DNA from: Pyrrhosoma nymphula
Taxonomy: Eukaryota > Arthropoda > Insecta > Odonata > Coenagrionidae
DNA: 64,000 nt
NCBI GenBank assembly: GCA_963573305.1
Contig: OY754338.1
Coordinates: 47,023,531 to 47,087,530, forward strand
Direction: 5' to 3'
The translations under genes and the position numbers were made by a program. This document shows, one piece after another, positions 1-11,393 of the stretch (the first letter of the stretch is position 1; the number at the start of each line of letters is the position of its first letter). Under the pieces are notes generated by a model. It worked only from the letters and a program-made list of their open reading frames with translations. It was not told the origin of the DNA and did not search any database.

Positions 1-116
1 TAAACTGTTCTACTTGCTCCAGTTTGTGACTTCCTACTCTTAACACCAGCCTCGCTTTCTTTGTCCTAGAGAATCTCATTACTATTGTTTTCTTATTGTT
101 AATCTTCATCCCGTAT

Positions 117-899
117 TTATCGCATTGCTTTTCCAATGCATCTACTAAAGTTTGCAATCCTTTCGATGGCCGACTGACCAACGCCTGGTCGTCCGCGAAT
201 CTTACCGACTTTATCCACTGGCCTCCTACTTTCATTCCCACATCTACCTCCTCCCATTCCTCTCTTATCTACCATTTCCGCAGCATAGATGTTAAAAAGC
301 AAAGGCGACAACGGGCACCCTTGCCGCACCCCACGACCTATAACTGCCCACCCTGATTCACCGTCAGCTACCCTTACCTGAGCACTCTGCCCCATATATA
401 AGTTTCGGATGAGTCTCCTATCACGCCAATCTATTCCTATTTTCCCCTGTATCTGCATTAGTTTCTCCCGGTTTACTCTGTCAAACGTCTTTTCGAAATC
501 TACAAAGCAAGGGAAAACATCCTGATTATGCTCTATGTTTCTATCTATAAGTGTCCTCATTACCGTAATCGCGTCTCTGGTTGCCCTTCCCTTCCTGAAC
601 CCAAATTGGTCATCGCCTAAATAGCAGTTTGCTCTGCTCTCCAACCTTCTATTTAGTATTCTAAGCAAGACTTTTGCCGCGTGAGAAATTAAACTGATTG
701 TTCTATACTCCTTGAATTCTGACGCTTTCTTCTTCTTCGGGATAGGTATTAATACTGTTTTCACGAAATCCTCTGGCCATTCTCCTTCCTCATAGATCCT
801 GCGAATAAGTTCGAAAAAAGATTTTCTCCCCTTACTACCTAGATTCTTCAATAGCTCCGAAGGTAGTTTATCGGTTCCCACGGCTTTTCTACCCTTCAT
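117..899 (-). pseudogene. reverse transcriptase domain of the RTE-type element (broken)
   Basis: A 260-codon open segment carries RT blocks from GTDKLPSELLKNLG, through the FVDFEKTFDRVNREKL catalytic block A, to the GCPLSPLLFNIY block. The frame then slips near 300: the catalytic FADD box and the thumb ([18 protein letters not shown]) are in other frames between 1 and 300. Block A has the first aspartate, but the domain cannot be made as one protein. Confidence 0.8.
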
Positions 900-1436
900 C
901 TCTCTTAATGCCCTCTCTATTTCGCTGTCAAGTAACTCTGATCCGAGGTTATCCTTATCTATTGTTCCTTCATCCTCTAGATCTAGGCTAAAGGGTCTAT
1001 TCTCTCTGTCATATAGCTCCTCTACGTATTATCTCCATCTTTCCTGGATATTTCTTCCTGTTCGATTAATATCTTCCCTGATTTGTCCTTAACCTTTGGC
1101 AACCCGATAACATTTTCACCTTGGCGTACAAAGCACCCACTTCCCCCTCCTGCATCTTTTCCATATCCTCGCATTGTCCCTTCCACCAGTTTTCTTTTGC
1201 CCGATTGGTCACTCGCCTGAGTTTATTATTCAATTCCTTGTACTTCCTCTTGCCTACGTCGGTGTTCACGTTTTTCCATAATCTTCTCTCCTCCATTTTC
1301 TTTATCATTTCTTCCGTAACCCACTGCTTCATAACCCTCTTCTTTTCCACCGTTCCTATTGTTTTCTCTGCTGCTCCTGCGATGCCTGTTTTTATAATCT
1401 CCCCTCTTCTCTGTGAGTTGTTCCCATCCGCTTTGT

Positions 1437-2260
1437 TTAACCTAAGTTCTTCTTAACTAGATCTTGGTATTCCCTCCTTTTTAACCCTTTCAATGCTTCA
1501 AGGTTCCATCTCTTTATCTTCCTACCTTTACAAAGCCTTTTGAATCTAACTTCACACTTCATCATCACCACGTTATGATCTGAGTCCGCATCCGCCCCTG
1601 GATAGCTACGCGAGTTTTTTACACTGTTCCTAAATCTCTGCCTTACCATTATATAATCAATTTGGTATCTCCCAGTATCAACCGGCATTTTCCATGTGTA
1701 CCTACGCCTGGGGTGATGTTTAAACCAAGTGTTTGTCACTACTAATTTATTTCTTCTACAAAATTCAACTGCCTTTTCACCGCGATCATTTCTTCTTCCT
1801 AGCCCAAAACCTCACACTTCTAATCTGTCCCTCCCTTGCCCCACCACTGCATTCCAGTCACCCATCACTATCAGGTTTTTCTTTCCCGGCACTTCTCTAA
1901 TTATTTCTTCTACTTGCTCGTACACCTCTTCCTCCCTATGGTTGCTCGTAGGCATGTATACCTGCACTAGTACGAAATTCGTCGGGCATGCTTTTATTTC
2001 TACCACTAGTATCCTGTCGCTCACCTGTTCAATGTTTACCAGCCTCAGTCCCAATTTTGTGTTCAGTAACATGCCTACCCCACGTTGACTCTCATCTCCC
2101 CCACTATAGATTACCCTGTAGCTATCACTCCAATAGTCCCCGCTATCCTTCCATCTCACCTCGCACAATCCCAAAGCATCTATTTTTCCTTTTTCCATTT
2201 ACTGCTTAATATTTTCAAGCTTCCCGGCCCTCATCATGGTCCTTATGTTCCAAGTTCCTA
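1437..2260 (-). pseudogene. APE-type endonuclease domain of the RTE-type element (broken)
   Basis: Two open pieces (2198-1812 and 1739-1437) carry endonuclease motifs: ALGLCEVRWK, VLVQVYMPTS, IVMGDWNAVVG, YTWKMPVDTGRYQIDYIMV and the C-terminal SDHNVV. A stop just before the first piece and another near 1812 interrupt the reading frame. Confidence 0.8.
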
Positions 2261-2697
2261 TTTCTACCACTGTTTTCCTCCTCCTCTTCCTCTTTTTCTT
2301 CTTCTCCCTCCTATCCCTTGTATCCGCCGATGATAATGCTGTGCCAGGATTTCGTGTGGTGACAACTGCGGAGGCCTTGCCTCCCCCGCTGCTGGGCACG
2401 ACACCCACCATAGTGGGCGGCGTCCCGTAGTTGCCAGGAATCAATTCTCTGTGAATGACTTTCATATTCTGGGAAGTGATAGTTGAGAGGTATTCCCACG
2501 CCACTCAACGGTATTTTTAACGTGACACCATCATGGAACTACTTTTCGTCTGGTTCCTACCCTTCGACCTATCTGGCATGGGTGGCCCTACCAGGAGCAA
2601 TGGTACTTGCTCCTGCCAATCCAGCTCTAGGGGTCATTGGAACGCACAAGCCCTTCCACCACGTCAAGGTTGTAGTTCAAGAAAGAGAAAAATAATA

Positions 2698-4344
2698 TAA
2701 CCTCATAAAAACAGTTTTTACTATACTCCCTTTATTTTCATATGAATTACGTCACGTTTTAATGTCTCATATTCTTAGCCCATTTTTTTATTTTTTTTTC
2801 ATTGTTTTATGGTACCTTTGCCATTAAATATTATCCATAATTATTATAAATATAAAATAGCGATAATCACAGTTGTTGGCTCACCCCGGTCCATTTCCTA
2901 CAACGTCCAAGGGCTAGCTTTGATCGCCATCATTAATGAATAATTAGCCAGTAAAATATTGAAAAAAAAGTTTAGAGGGTAATGCGATGATGAAAACAAA
3001 ATTTCTAAAGATGTAAGTGAAAATGGCTATGAAAAAAGAAGAAAAATAATTTCCCCAGTAGGGAATCGAACACCACACCTTCCGCTCCGAAGGCTTTGTA
3101 CGTACACAGACAAGCAGACAGACAGTGTGAACTAATATAAAGTGAGTAATAACACAAAGTAGTTATTTGTTGTCGTCAAATTTTGTGAGACCTAACTTTT
3201 CGTCTGGATAACTCTCATTCAAGTTGGTATGTATTTATTTTAAGTATGCAGAGCAAATCTCTTTTATTTGGTAATCATTTCACCTACCCCAAATTTTTAA
3301 AACCTTCACAGGGTATTTCTCCAAGAACAACTGCATTTTACTGTAAAATAAACATATTTTGATTACTGCTGCATCAAAAGCGTTTACCTGATTTCCTGTT
3401 AAATGTAAAACTTTCTTTGTTCACAGAAAAGTTATTGGTTCTCCTAGAAAAATAGGGAGATATAAAACTTTTTTGTATTTTAGCAGTACAAAATAATTTA
3501 TAGAGAGCATCCAAATTATAAACGTTTTAACTACATCATAAAATGGACTCTATCTTTTCCTTAAACTGGTGAAACATCTTCAAATACTTTTTTTCATCTT
3601 CATATACTTTGTCTGCTATTGAATCAGTGGTGGTGAACTCGGTGTGTTTGCAAAGGAAACGGTTGTAGGCTTTATCTTGCGGAATTTATCCATTGCGGAA
3701 GAATTTAATAATTTTGTTAACTCCACTAATTAGTGGAGTTAACAAAGTTATTAAATTCCTTCGGTGAGTTAGATTAACTTTTCCACATTTCCGAGGACTG
3801 ATGTAATGGTAATGTCGCCCGTAGCAATTCAGTAGCCCCAATGAAAGATGCAATCGAAGAAGATTATCTGAGAGTAGTGACCCTGGTAATTGGCGTGAGC
3901 ACAAGTGGGTGACGGATGTGGGAGAAAAAAGGGAGGCATACACAGACAGATAATTCGTCGAATGCTGCTTCGTTTCCATTCTGGCGTTCCCTTGGTCATA
4001 TACACTATATAGAGGCGTCACCAGATCGCGGATAGAATGGGAGGATAGGAGTAAACAAACCCATAATTAATAATGTTAAATAATTCGCCAATTGGCGAAA
4101 TAAAAATATACAAAAATTATTAAGGTTAAATACAAGATTTATGACATAAGATTCACATACGCGTGTGCACGCACCAACCCATATAATCATACAAAACCTA
4201 CAAATTACTCCTTCCCCTCCCCCCGCAAAGTGTATAGGAAAGAGTTCCAAACATACATGAGTAATCACTTGTTCCCACATATATACCCAGGTAGGTACCT
4301 ATATCTTAAGAGTAAGAGCTAATAAAAGAATTCTGATACCACAA
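2698..4344. other. no gene; AT-rich, contains a tRNA-like repeat and a long palindrome
   Basis: No coding similarity is seen on either strand. A reverse-oriented tRNA-like B box (GTTCGATTCCC) lies at about 3064-3080, suggesting a SINE remnant, and a 58-bp palindrome lies at 3701-3758. The rest is unrecognised. Confidence 0.6.
3701..3758. repeat. 58-bp near-perfect palindrome
   Basis: The arms pair over 29 bp with one mismatch and no loop; the centre is ACTAATTAGT flanked by GTTAACTCC and its complement. It would form a cruciform or hairpin. Confidence 0.85.
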
Positions 4345-5640
4345 TCAGGTTTCTCGACCCCTTTAAGATTGGAATTAACTATTTTCAAAAGCTTAATGCC
4401 ATTGGTGTTCGTGGTGTCCTTTACAAGTGGATTCATTCTTACCTTACTGGTAGAGGTCAGATGGTTGTCCTCACCAGTAATGGTCAGAAATTTACCTCTC
4501 CTACTAAGAATATTTCTCAGGGTGTACCTCAAGGATCGATCTTGGGTCCTTTGCTTTTTTTGGTCTACATTAATGACCTCCCAGACTACATCATTTCCAC
4601 AAATAAGGTCACACCCATCATTTATGCTGATGACACCAACTTCATACTTTCTTCTACCAATCTCCAATCCCTGTCCATTAACTGTCAGACAGTCTCTGAC
4701 CAATTTATAAAATGGTGTTTGAACAACAGTCTAAAAGTTAACATTGATAAATCTCAAGTATTACAATTTACCCGTTCAAAAAATTCTGAAAAATCTATTT
4801 CTATTAATATCCAGGGAACCTCTATTTCCCAGGTTGATTGCATTAAGTTCCTTGGTGTACACATTGACACTCTTGTCTCTTGGGATACCCATATTAGCAC
4901 GCTAGCTAATAAACTCAGTTCTGTGTGTTACCTTACTCGTACCATCTGTCGTACTGTTACTACTGATATCCTTCTTACTCTCTACTATGGCCTGTTTTAT
5001 TCCCATATTACCTACAGCATACTTCTCTGGGGATCTTCTCCTTCTGCTATAAAAATATTTAAAATTCAAAAAAGAATTATCAGAATCATTGCTCAAGCTG
5101 GCCCACGAACACCCTGTCGGCCACTGTTTAGCGACTTCAAAATCCTGCCCTTACCCTGTGTATACATTATGTATGCCACTCTCTATGTCAAAGGTCACTT
5201 AAAAGATTTCACTCTCAACTCTGATATCCACTGCTACTCCACCAGAAGATGTCATGATATTCATGTTCCCTAAGTAAGAACTAAAAAATCAGCAATGGGG
5301 CCATCTAACATGGGTCTCCATCTGTTTAACAAACTTCCTCGTGAGCTTAAACAAACAGAGTCGATAATAAAATTCAAAAGTAGTTTAAAAATGTTTCTTT
5401 TAAATAAAATGTATTACTCAGTGAATGAGTTCTTGGATGACTCTTTCTAACTTAAATTTTTTTCTGTACCCGCATAATTAATGGTTTTCATTGTTTTGAA
5501 TTGAATGTATCTTTGTATGGGTATTTTTATTGTTTTTTTTCCTGTCTTTTGACGTGCCTTATATCATTGTACATACTGCTCTCTTTTTGTATTTTTGATC
5601 GCTAGGCAAATAAATATTATTATTATTATTATTATTTTCA
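4345..5640 (+). mobile_element. Jockey-type non-LTR retrotransposon, 5'-truncated, with (ATT)n tail
   Basis: Starts abruptly inside a reverse transcriptase and ends with a 3' tail reading GGCAAATAAATATTATTATT. The tail shares ACGTGCCTTATAT with other copies at 12622-13035, 24690-24790 and 37642-37735. The truncated 5' end and A/T-rich simple repeat tail are standard for non-LTR insertion. It is the youngest-looking LINE in the window because its frame has only one internal stop. Confidence 0.85.
4356..5450 (+). pseudogene. reverse transcriptase (C-terminal two thirds) of the Jockey-type LINE
   Basis: One frame runs from the 5' truncation to TAA at 5448-5450, interrupted only by an in-frame TAA at 5271-5273. 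Motifs: QGSILGPLLFLVYINDLPDY, the catalytic box YADDTNF, FLGVHID, the thumb and WGSSPSAIKIFKIQKRIIR. After the stop comes MGLHLFNKLPRELKQ and MYYSVNEFLDDSF, the usual C-terminal tail of this LINE type. The endonuclease and RT N-terminus are missing by truncation. Confidence 0.85.
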
Positions 5641-6218
5641 AGAAGGAGAGAGACAGTTTTAATTTTGTTGCCCAGTGTTATTAATAAGAGCATTCCACCA
5701 GTCCGAAGTAGGCATCGATGGAAAAAATTATACTTTTATACATAATTATTTAGTTGCTAATAACTGCTAATCGACAATATTCTATATTCCAGCTCGAAGT
5801 TCATCTTAATTCCCCAATTCACCAAAAAACCTATTTCAGCGTGAAAATGATCTCACTTCATCTCAACTAGTCCCTCAGCATATATTTGCCTCATACAGCA
5901 ACATCTCTCAGGAAGGTAGGTATTTATTTATTTTTCAATAGAGAAAGGAAAAATGTTTTGAACCGGGAACCATTAGTAGGTAGGTACTAATTCATTTGAT
6001 AAGGCGAAGAGTTGTGTCTCTGGTAAAAAGACACTTGTTGACTAAGTGGTGACTATTGCTCAGCATTTATTCCAAGCTGATTTAAAAAGTTCGAAAAAAA
6101 AACTTGTTTTTCCTTGCATTGAGATCACTGCCAAAATAATCAGGATTAGGCAGTTAGATAAGTCAAAGATGTAATGAAAAAATAACAACTTTCCACGACA
6201 TCGTAAGATGGTGTGGAA
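5641..6218. other. no gene recognised
   Basis: AT-rich sequence between two repeats, without a coding signature or clear repeat on either strand. Confidence 0.5.
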
Positions 6219-6889
6219 CATAGGCGTGTGCACAGTGGGTGACATGGGTGCCGCGGAACCCCGAAAAAATTTTTGAGGGGCGCCAAAATTTGGATGGAAC
6301 AGGAAACTTGGGGGAAAGCAAGTCCTGCTGAAATGAACTGGTAAACCTATCTATGTAAATCTAAAAAATTTTAAAGGTCTGATTTCATTTTTTTATCTAT
6401 ATTAGACTACCTACTCAAACTATCATTGTATGTGCTACTTTGAAATAGGGTACGGAGACCAATTGTGGGCTAGAAAAAACGTAAGAAGTATAGTATATTA
6501 AAAACATTTTTCTGATAACCTGATTACAAAACGTTTTTCGTATTTTTTTAATCGAATTTTCTTCCCAATAGTTACTCTGCTTTTATTTGATAAAAAGTAA
6601 ATAACTGACTAAGCAAGGTAATTTAAGCAAGTATTATGAAATCTTTATTTAATTGCAGTATTTTTAATAATCATCTTATCTTAGCATCGAAAATTATAGC
6701 AGAAATCTAATATATAATTTTTTTGTTTTACACAAATATTGGGGCCTTCTAATCTTGTTGTGGCAGTTGATTTATGGAACTGGCTTTCCTCCAAGCACTT
6801 GGGGTTAAGACTTATGGTTATGGTCATGGGCAAAAGGTGGCATCTTTATCGTTGGCACCCCCAAAAGCAAAATCCTGCACACGCCTATG
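6219..6889. mobile_element. short hAT-like nonautonomous element with terminal inverted repeats
   Basis: CATAGGCGTGTGCA at 6219 is mirrored by TGCACACGCCTATG ending at 6889, and each end is followed inward by a run of G/C including GGGTGCC. About 670 bp, no coding sequence inside. I could not see an 8-bp target duplication, so the superfamily is a guess from the terminus style. Confidence 0.6.
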
Positions 6890-7250
6890 CCGTGACACCA
6901 GAAAACCTCTCAGCAATTCCTGGAAACCCATACTGAGGAGTTTCCAAGAAGACAGGAAAAGATGGGAAGCAGGCAACCAATTAGATGGCACCTGATGTCA
7001 GGCCAAGCGGATATGAACCCGCATAGTTGACAATCGCGACATGCACTGATGATGATGGATGACCCATACATTGAAACGTCAGCAGAAATGCAGAGTATGG
7101 AGGTGGAGAAGCAGAACAGACTTCACTAACAGCAAATGCTGGGAAAGCATGAGTTCATTCTACTGGTGAGTATAATCCACTGATTCTGGATAGCAGGCAA
7201 GTAAAACTAGGCATAGCTTAACTTAAATGAATAGGCTCTATCGCACCAAA

Positions 7251-8193
7251 CAGGGCCGTCATTTGGGATCGAGAGGCCCCTGGGCCCGAGATAATGTGTG
7301 GCCCTTTTAAGCGCAGCATAAACACAATTCATTTCAAATACATAATAACAGAAGATACGCGTTGAATTATTTTTTTAGGTTGCTAAGTCAAGTAATGATC
7401 CAATACTATGATTATTTTTTTTCATCATTTATACTCACAAAACCTATATATTTTCAAATGTCATTGCATTTGGCAGAAAATGTATAATTAATTTTTTGAT
7501 GGAAAAATTCCTTTTTTTAGGTCATGCGATCAGGATGAATAATTGACAAAATAAATTTTGTGAAAATATTATTTTAATGGATGAATAATTTATATAGCAT
7601 GGAAAATTTAAAATTATGTCACATCAAGCTTAAAAATCAGACAAACTTTTACAAAATTTTTCTTTGTGATTTTTGGCAGCAAAATCAGCAATAATAACTT
7701 CAAAGTTAATTAAACTGAGAAAATCTGATTCTATACTCATTAAAGCTAGAAAATTTAATCTTGATGGAGTTATGGAATTAGACTATGTTTAAATAATTTT
7801 AGTTTGGAAAACAAACGTTCACCACTGCAATTTGTTATGGTAAGGCTCAAAAATATTTGTTCTAAAACTAAATGTAATATTGAATGTGGGTATGGGGGCT
7901 GTGAGGGGTCATTAGGATGACAAAGTTGCGCTAGGCTCTTTAAAGATGGGGAAAGTTTGGAGTTCTCAAAGAGGGTGAACTGCAACAGATTTGCAGGGAG
8001 AGCATATATGGGTATAACAAAATAGTATATACAGACTGTCTGAAGTATAAAAGAAGAATCAAAATTCAAAGCTTAAGTTTTCTTCGAGTCCAAAAATCAA
8101 GTTTGGTACTTTATGACTAGGGGTGATACCTCATGGCCCCTTAACACCCCGAGGCCCCTTGTCCCGGTCGGCCCAGTTCTAAAGACAGCACTG
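7251..8193 (-). mobile_element. hAT element, internally deleted, with 8-bp target duplication
   Basis: The ends are CAGGGCCGTCATTTGGG (7251) and, on the other strand, CAGTGCTGTCTTTAGAAC (from 8193 inward). They are flanked by GCACCAAA (7243-7250) and GCACCGAA (8194-8201), an 8-bp duplication with one change. The CAG start and 8-bp duplication define hAT. About 940 bp remain, holding only the C-terminal part of a transposase on the minus strand. Confidence 0.85.
7640..8100 (-). pseudogene. hAT transposase C-terminal dimerisation domain (remnant)
   Basis: Minus-strand pieces read LVLEQIFLSLTITNCSGERL and FSKLKLFKHSLIP. After a frameshift and stop near 7770 comes SRLNFLALMSIESDFLSLIN. The block with SGERLFSKLKL and LMSIESD is the hAT C-terminal dimerisation region of the zinc-finger MYM-like transposase type. 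Nothing of the zinc finger or catalytic core remains. Confidence 0.8.
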
Positions 8194-8289
8194 GCACCGA
8201 AATATACTGAAATTGATATTACTACTTGAAACTTATATTTTTGTGGTTATATGTACTACATTTCTGAGTTTTTATTTTGATAATGCTTC

Positions 8290-8702
8290 ATGGGAGATAT
8301 CTGACAACGGGGACCTTGGGTCAGGGTATAAAGAAGAGGCTGGTGAAGAGTTTAATATGGAGTGTAGCACTGTATGCTGCAGAAACAAGGACACTGAGGA
8401 AAGAAGACAAGAATAGGCTGCAGGTGTTCAAGATGAGGGCGTGAAAGAGGATGGAGAAGGTGTGGTGGACAGAGAGGAAGACAAATGAGGAAGTGCATGG
8501 TAAGATGGGTGAGGAAAGGAAACTTCCAGATGAGATTAGGAGTTAAAGTAGGTGGTTGAAAAAGGTAATGAGGGGCGAAGGGTTGCTTAAGGTAGAGGGG
8601 AAGATGTTTGGTAAGTGGGGAAGGGAAAGAAAGAGAATAGGTTATATGGATAGGATAAAGAAAGGAAGGATGTATGGTGAGATGAAGAAAGGGATAGTGT
8701 AG
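8290..8702 (+). mobile_element. RTE-type LINE 3' end, fragment
   Basis: Plus-strand codons read SVALYAAETRTLRKEDKNRL, then a stop, KRMEKVWWTERKTNEEVHGK, and after another stop KVMRGEGLLKVEGKMFGKWG followed by RERKRIGYMDRIKKG. This is the C-terminal tail of RTE-like reverse transcriptases. It is 5'-truncated and dead. Confidence 0.75.
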
Positions 8703-9170
8703 GGTATAGGGCCCTGCACATTTAAAAATCCAGAGAATTTTTACTTACTTCTATTTAAACCTGTCTTAATCAGTAGAGTATCTTAATAATAATAATACTT
8801 AATGGTTCATAATTAAATGAATTACTACTACATATTTAGTTTACTATGAGCAAATGCATCACTATGCTATAAATAAGTGATTGTCTCCTTGAGTGTAATA
8901 AATTCATTGTCATTTTTTTAAATTGAAAGATTGAGGTCTTACAATTAGTCTTTACGGATTCATAACAGTTAAAATATCAGCAATTTCATGAGGGATTGTC
9001 TTATTTAACTCTTTTTTTTAGTCTGATAATGAAGAAAATAATTTGGTAGCAATCATTTTTTATTTTAAGGGCTAATTTTTATGACTCCAAAAAACTGTAA
9101 AACCTAACATTAGGAAAAATACTATGGCTGAAGATTAATTCACAAAGCTAAAGGTAGGATCGCCTGAAGC
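8703..9170. other. no gene recognised
   Basis: AT-rich stretch with no coding or repeat signature that I can name. Confidence 0.5.
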
Positions 9171-11393
9171 CCCACACAGCACAATGACATCCTCCGGACA
9201 TCCCTAGTATATCCTACCGGGATATTGTGACGTCCGTGGGATATACTGAATTTCCCACTGACCAAAATGGGATATCCCACGGATATCGGAATGTCCTATA
9301 AATTTGACGTCCTGGAGACATCCCCACAGGACCTCCCTGGGACATCCCATGTACGTCATAGGGATATCCAAATATCAACTCACAGTACATTGACATCCTA
9401 TAGACATCCCAGGTATACCCCAGATGAAAAAAAATTGCTTTCCACACCCTTTCCAATTGATTTCGGTAGGCTGCTTTCCGATTGCCTGCCAATGGTGCCA
9501 AAAGAAAGCAATTGGAAAGCATTCGGAAAGCAAAGGGAAAGTATTCATACTACCGAACATTTTCCGAAAAAAGTCATCGACGAAGCAGAGATTTAACGTT
9601 AGATCTCGAAGCGAAGTACATTATACTACCTCGTATCTACCTAACGTGATTATACCTGCAACGCTTGAATACCTATCCTACGACGCAACGCACCTATTCT
9701 CACACCTATTATATAATATATGGAGTTGAGAACGACGTATACATGTAGTCACTTCCGCGGATAAATGTGACTTCGAGAACTATAATCATTAAATCATAAT
9801 TCTGTGATAGTTTGTGGAAATACCAAAAATTCTTGATAAAAGTTATTTGCAATTAATTAATGCCAGATAACTGTTATTCTATGTTGCCACATAGTATGAA
9901 TATAAATGCAATACTACTGCGAATAAACAAGATGTTTCCAACTCCCGCATGTTAGCTTCAGCGTCGTAGCTAGGCCAGGCGGGCGGCTGCTAGGGGCGCA
10001 ACCCTCAGAGGGCGCACTTAGCAGACCCACAGTCTGCAGGCCATAAATCGAGGTAATATTATCTCGATTTATGAGGTATCATCCATAGTAACTGTCGTTT
10101 CTGGGCAGCTTGATTCTTCTTGAATCTCCTTGTCGGAAAGCGGAATCGGAGAGCAACGCTTCCGTACGTTTCGTGTACGCTACTTCAACAGTCAAAGAAG
10201 CGTACACCAAACGTTGATTTGCTTCCTTAAGCGAAATACCGCTACGTGTACCCTTCGTGACCGGTCGAGGAAACGGAACATTTTCGTCAGGGAAATGGAA
10301 AGCAATCGGATGGTAATATAATCACATTTATTCTCTGAAATAATTCTAAGTCCATGGGAAAGGAATCGGAAAGCAATCGGATGGCAACTAGCCACAATGC
10401 AAGCCAACCGGAAAGCATCGGAAGCCAATTGGAAAGCAAAGTTGCTTTCCGTTTCCTTTCCTTTTGCCTGCGGAAAGGAAACGGAAAGCAAAAATTTTCA
10501 TCTGGGACCCTACTGGGATATTGTGACATCTATGGGGTATACTGAATAACCCACTGACCAAAATGGGACATCTCAAGATATCTAAATCCAATGAAGGAAG
10601 GCCGAAAAAAGTTGAACAGATCCAAAGAGAAATTCCAAGCAGGCAGGTGGTCAAAAAATTTAGAACAATCAGCACACAATTCTTCGCGTCAGCTTCTAAG
10701 GCGTCCAAAAAAGAAGTGATGGAGTCAGGAAAATAGCTCTCCGTCCTGTGTTCCATTCCAGTCTCTCAGTTGGGAAGAGGGAACGTCGAAAACACCTTTC
10801 CGTTCCCTAATTATCTTGGCGCTGAGAAGCAGTGCATTTAAAATTCGTTCGCCAAGGATCAAGTCCAAACAACTAGAATTCCAAGTGATCAATGAAAAAA
10901 TACTCCACTACTTAGCAACTATTTCCTTACCATTTAGCTCAGTCACTTTAAATGTGTAATCGTGGAATCGTCAGTTGCAGAATAATCTGGGGTAGAATTC
11001 TAATGACAAATTAAAAAAGCGTCATGTTTCATTTAAAAAACTTTACAGTCACTCGCCTCTGATATGATTTAATCCCAAAAGAGTAAATATTTATTGATTA
11101 ATTGGTTTAGAGAGTTCATATAACCAGTGGGAATGGAATGTCCCAGAGACGGACCCGCGACGTCCGCAGGACATAAGTACAAAATATAATTTTTCAGTAC
11201 AAATCATTAAATTCCTTCATTCCTGGTATCACTCTTCAATAAAATGGGTAGAAAACCCATTAACTCTGGAAACTATCGTAAGGATGTAAAATCCCAGCGG
11301 GATACCTCAGCGACGTCCCAGGGATATCTCGGACGTCATCAGGACATACAAGACCAAATTAGGATATCCTGATGACGTCCTGTGCTGTGTGGG
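9171..11393. mobile_element. unclassified inverted-repeat element built from GGGATATCC / GGACGTCC motifs
   Basis: The termini are perfect 13-bp inverted repeats, CCCACACAGCACA at 9171-9183 and its complement at 11381-11393. Near both ends (9184-9420, 10507-10590, 11130-11380) the sequence is a dense series of short near-palindromes such as GGGATATCCC, GGACATCCC and GGACGTCC in both orientations. A block at 9214-9287 is repeated at about 10508-10582, on the far side of a second, nested element. No transposase is recognisable and I see no certain target duplication. Motif density of this sort suggests transposase binding sites, but that is inference. Confidence 0.65.
9418..10506. mobile_element. 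nested inverted-repeat element with repeated GGAAAGCAATCGGAAAGC motif
   Basis: Ends CCCAGATGAAAA (9418) and TTTTCATCTGGG (to 10506) are inverted, followed inward by TTGCTTTCC. Both subterminal regions (9434-9545, 10128-10145, 10350-10490) carry many copies of GGAAAGC(A/C)ATCGG in both orientations. It sits inside the larger element at 9171-11393; host-element sequence continues on both sides. No transposase is recognisable. Confidence 0.65.

Larger units (their letters stand above)
1..2697 (-). mobile_element. RTE-type (BovB-like) non-LTR retrotransposon, degraded, 3' end beyond the window
   Basis: On the minus strand this reads an APE-like endonuclease, a linker and a reverse transcriptase in order from right to left. 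Landmarks are GTWNIRTMMRAGKL at the endonuclease start, LGLCEVRWK, VMGDWNAVVG and GADADSDHNVVM in the endonuclease. YRTISLISHAAKVLLRIL, DQFGFRKGRATRDA and [20 protein letters not shown] lie in the RT. Stops and frameshifts break the frame at about 2200, 1800, 1430, 1060-900 and before the catalytic ADD motif, so it is dead. About 190 bp of GC-richer sequence before the endonuclease (to about 2697) looks like its 5' UTR. A shorter copy lies at 39675-40110. Confidence 0.85.
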
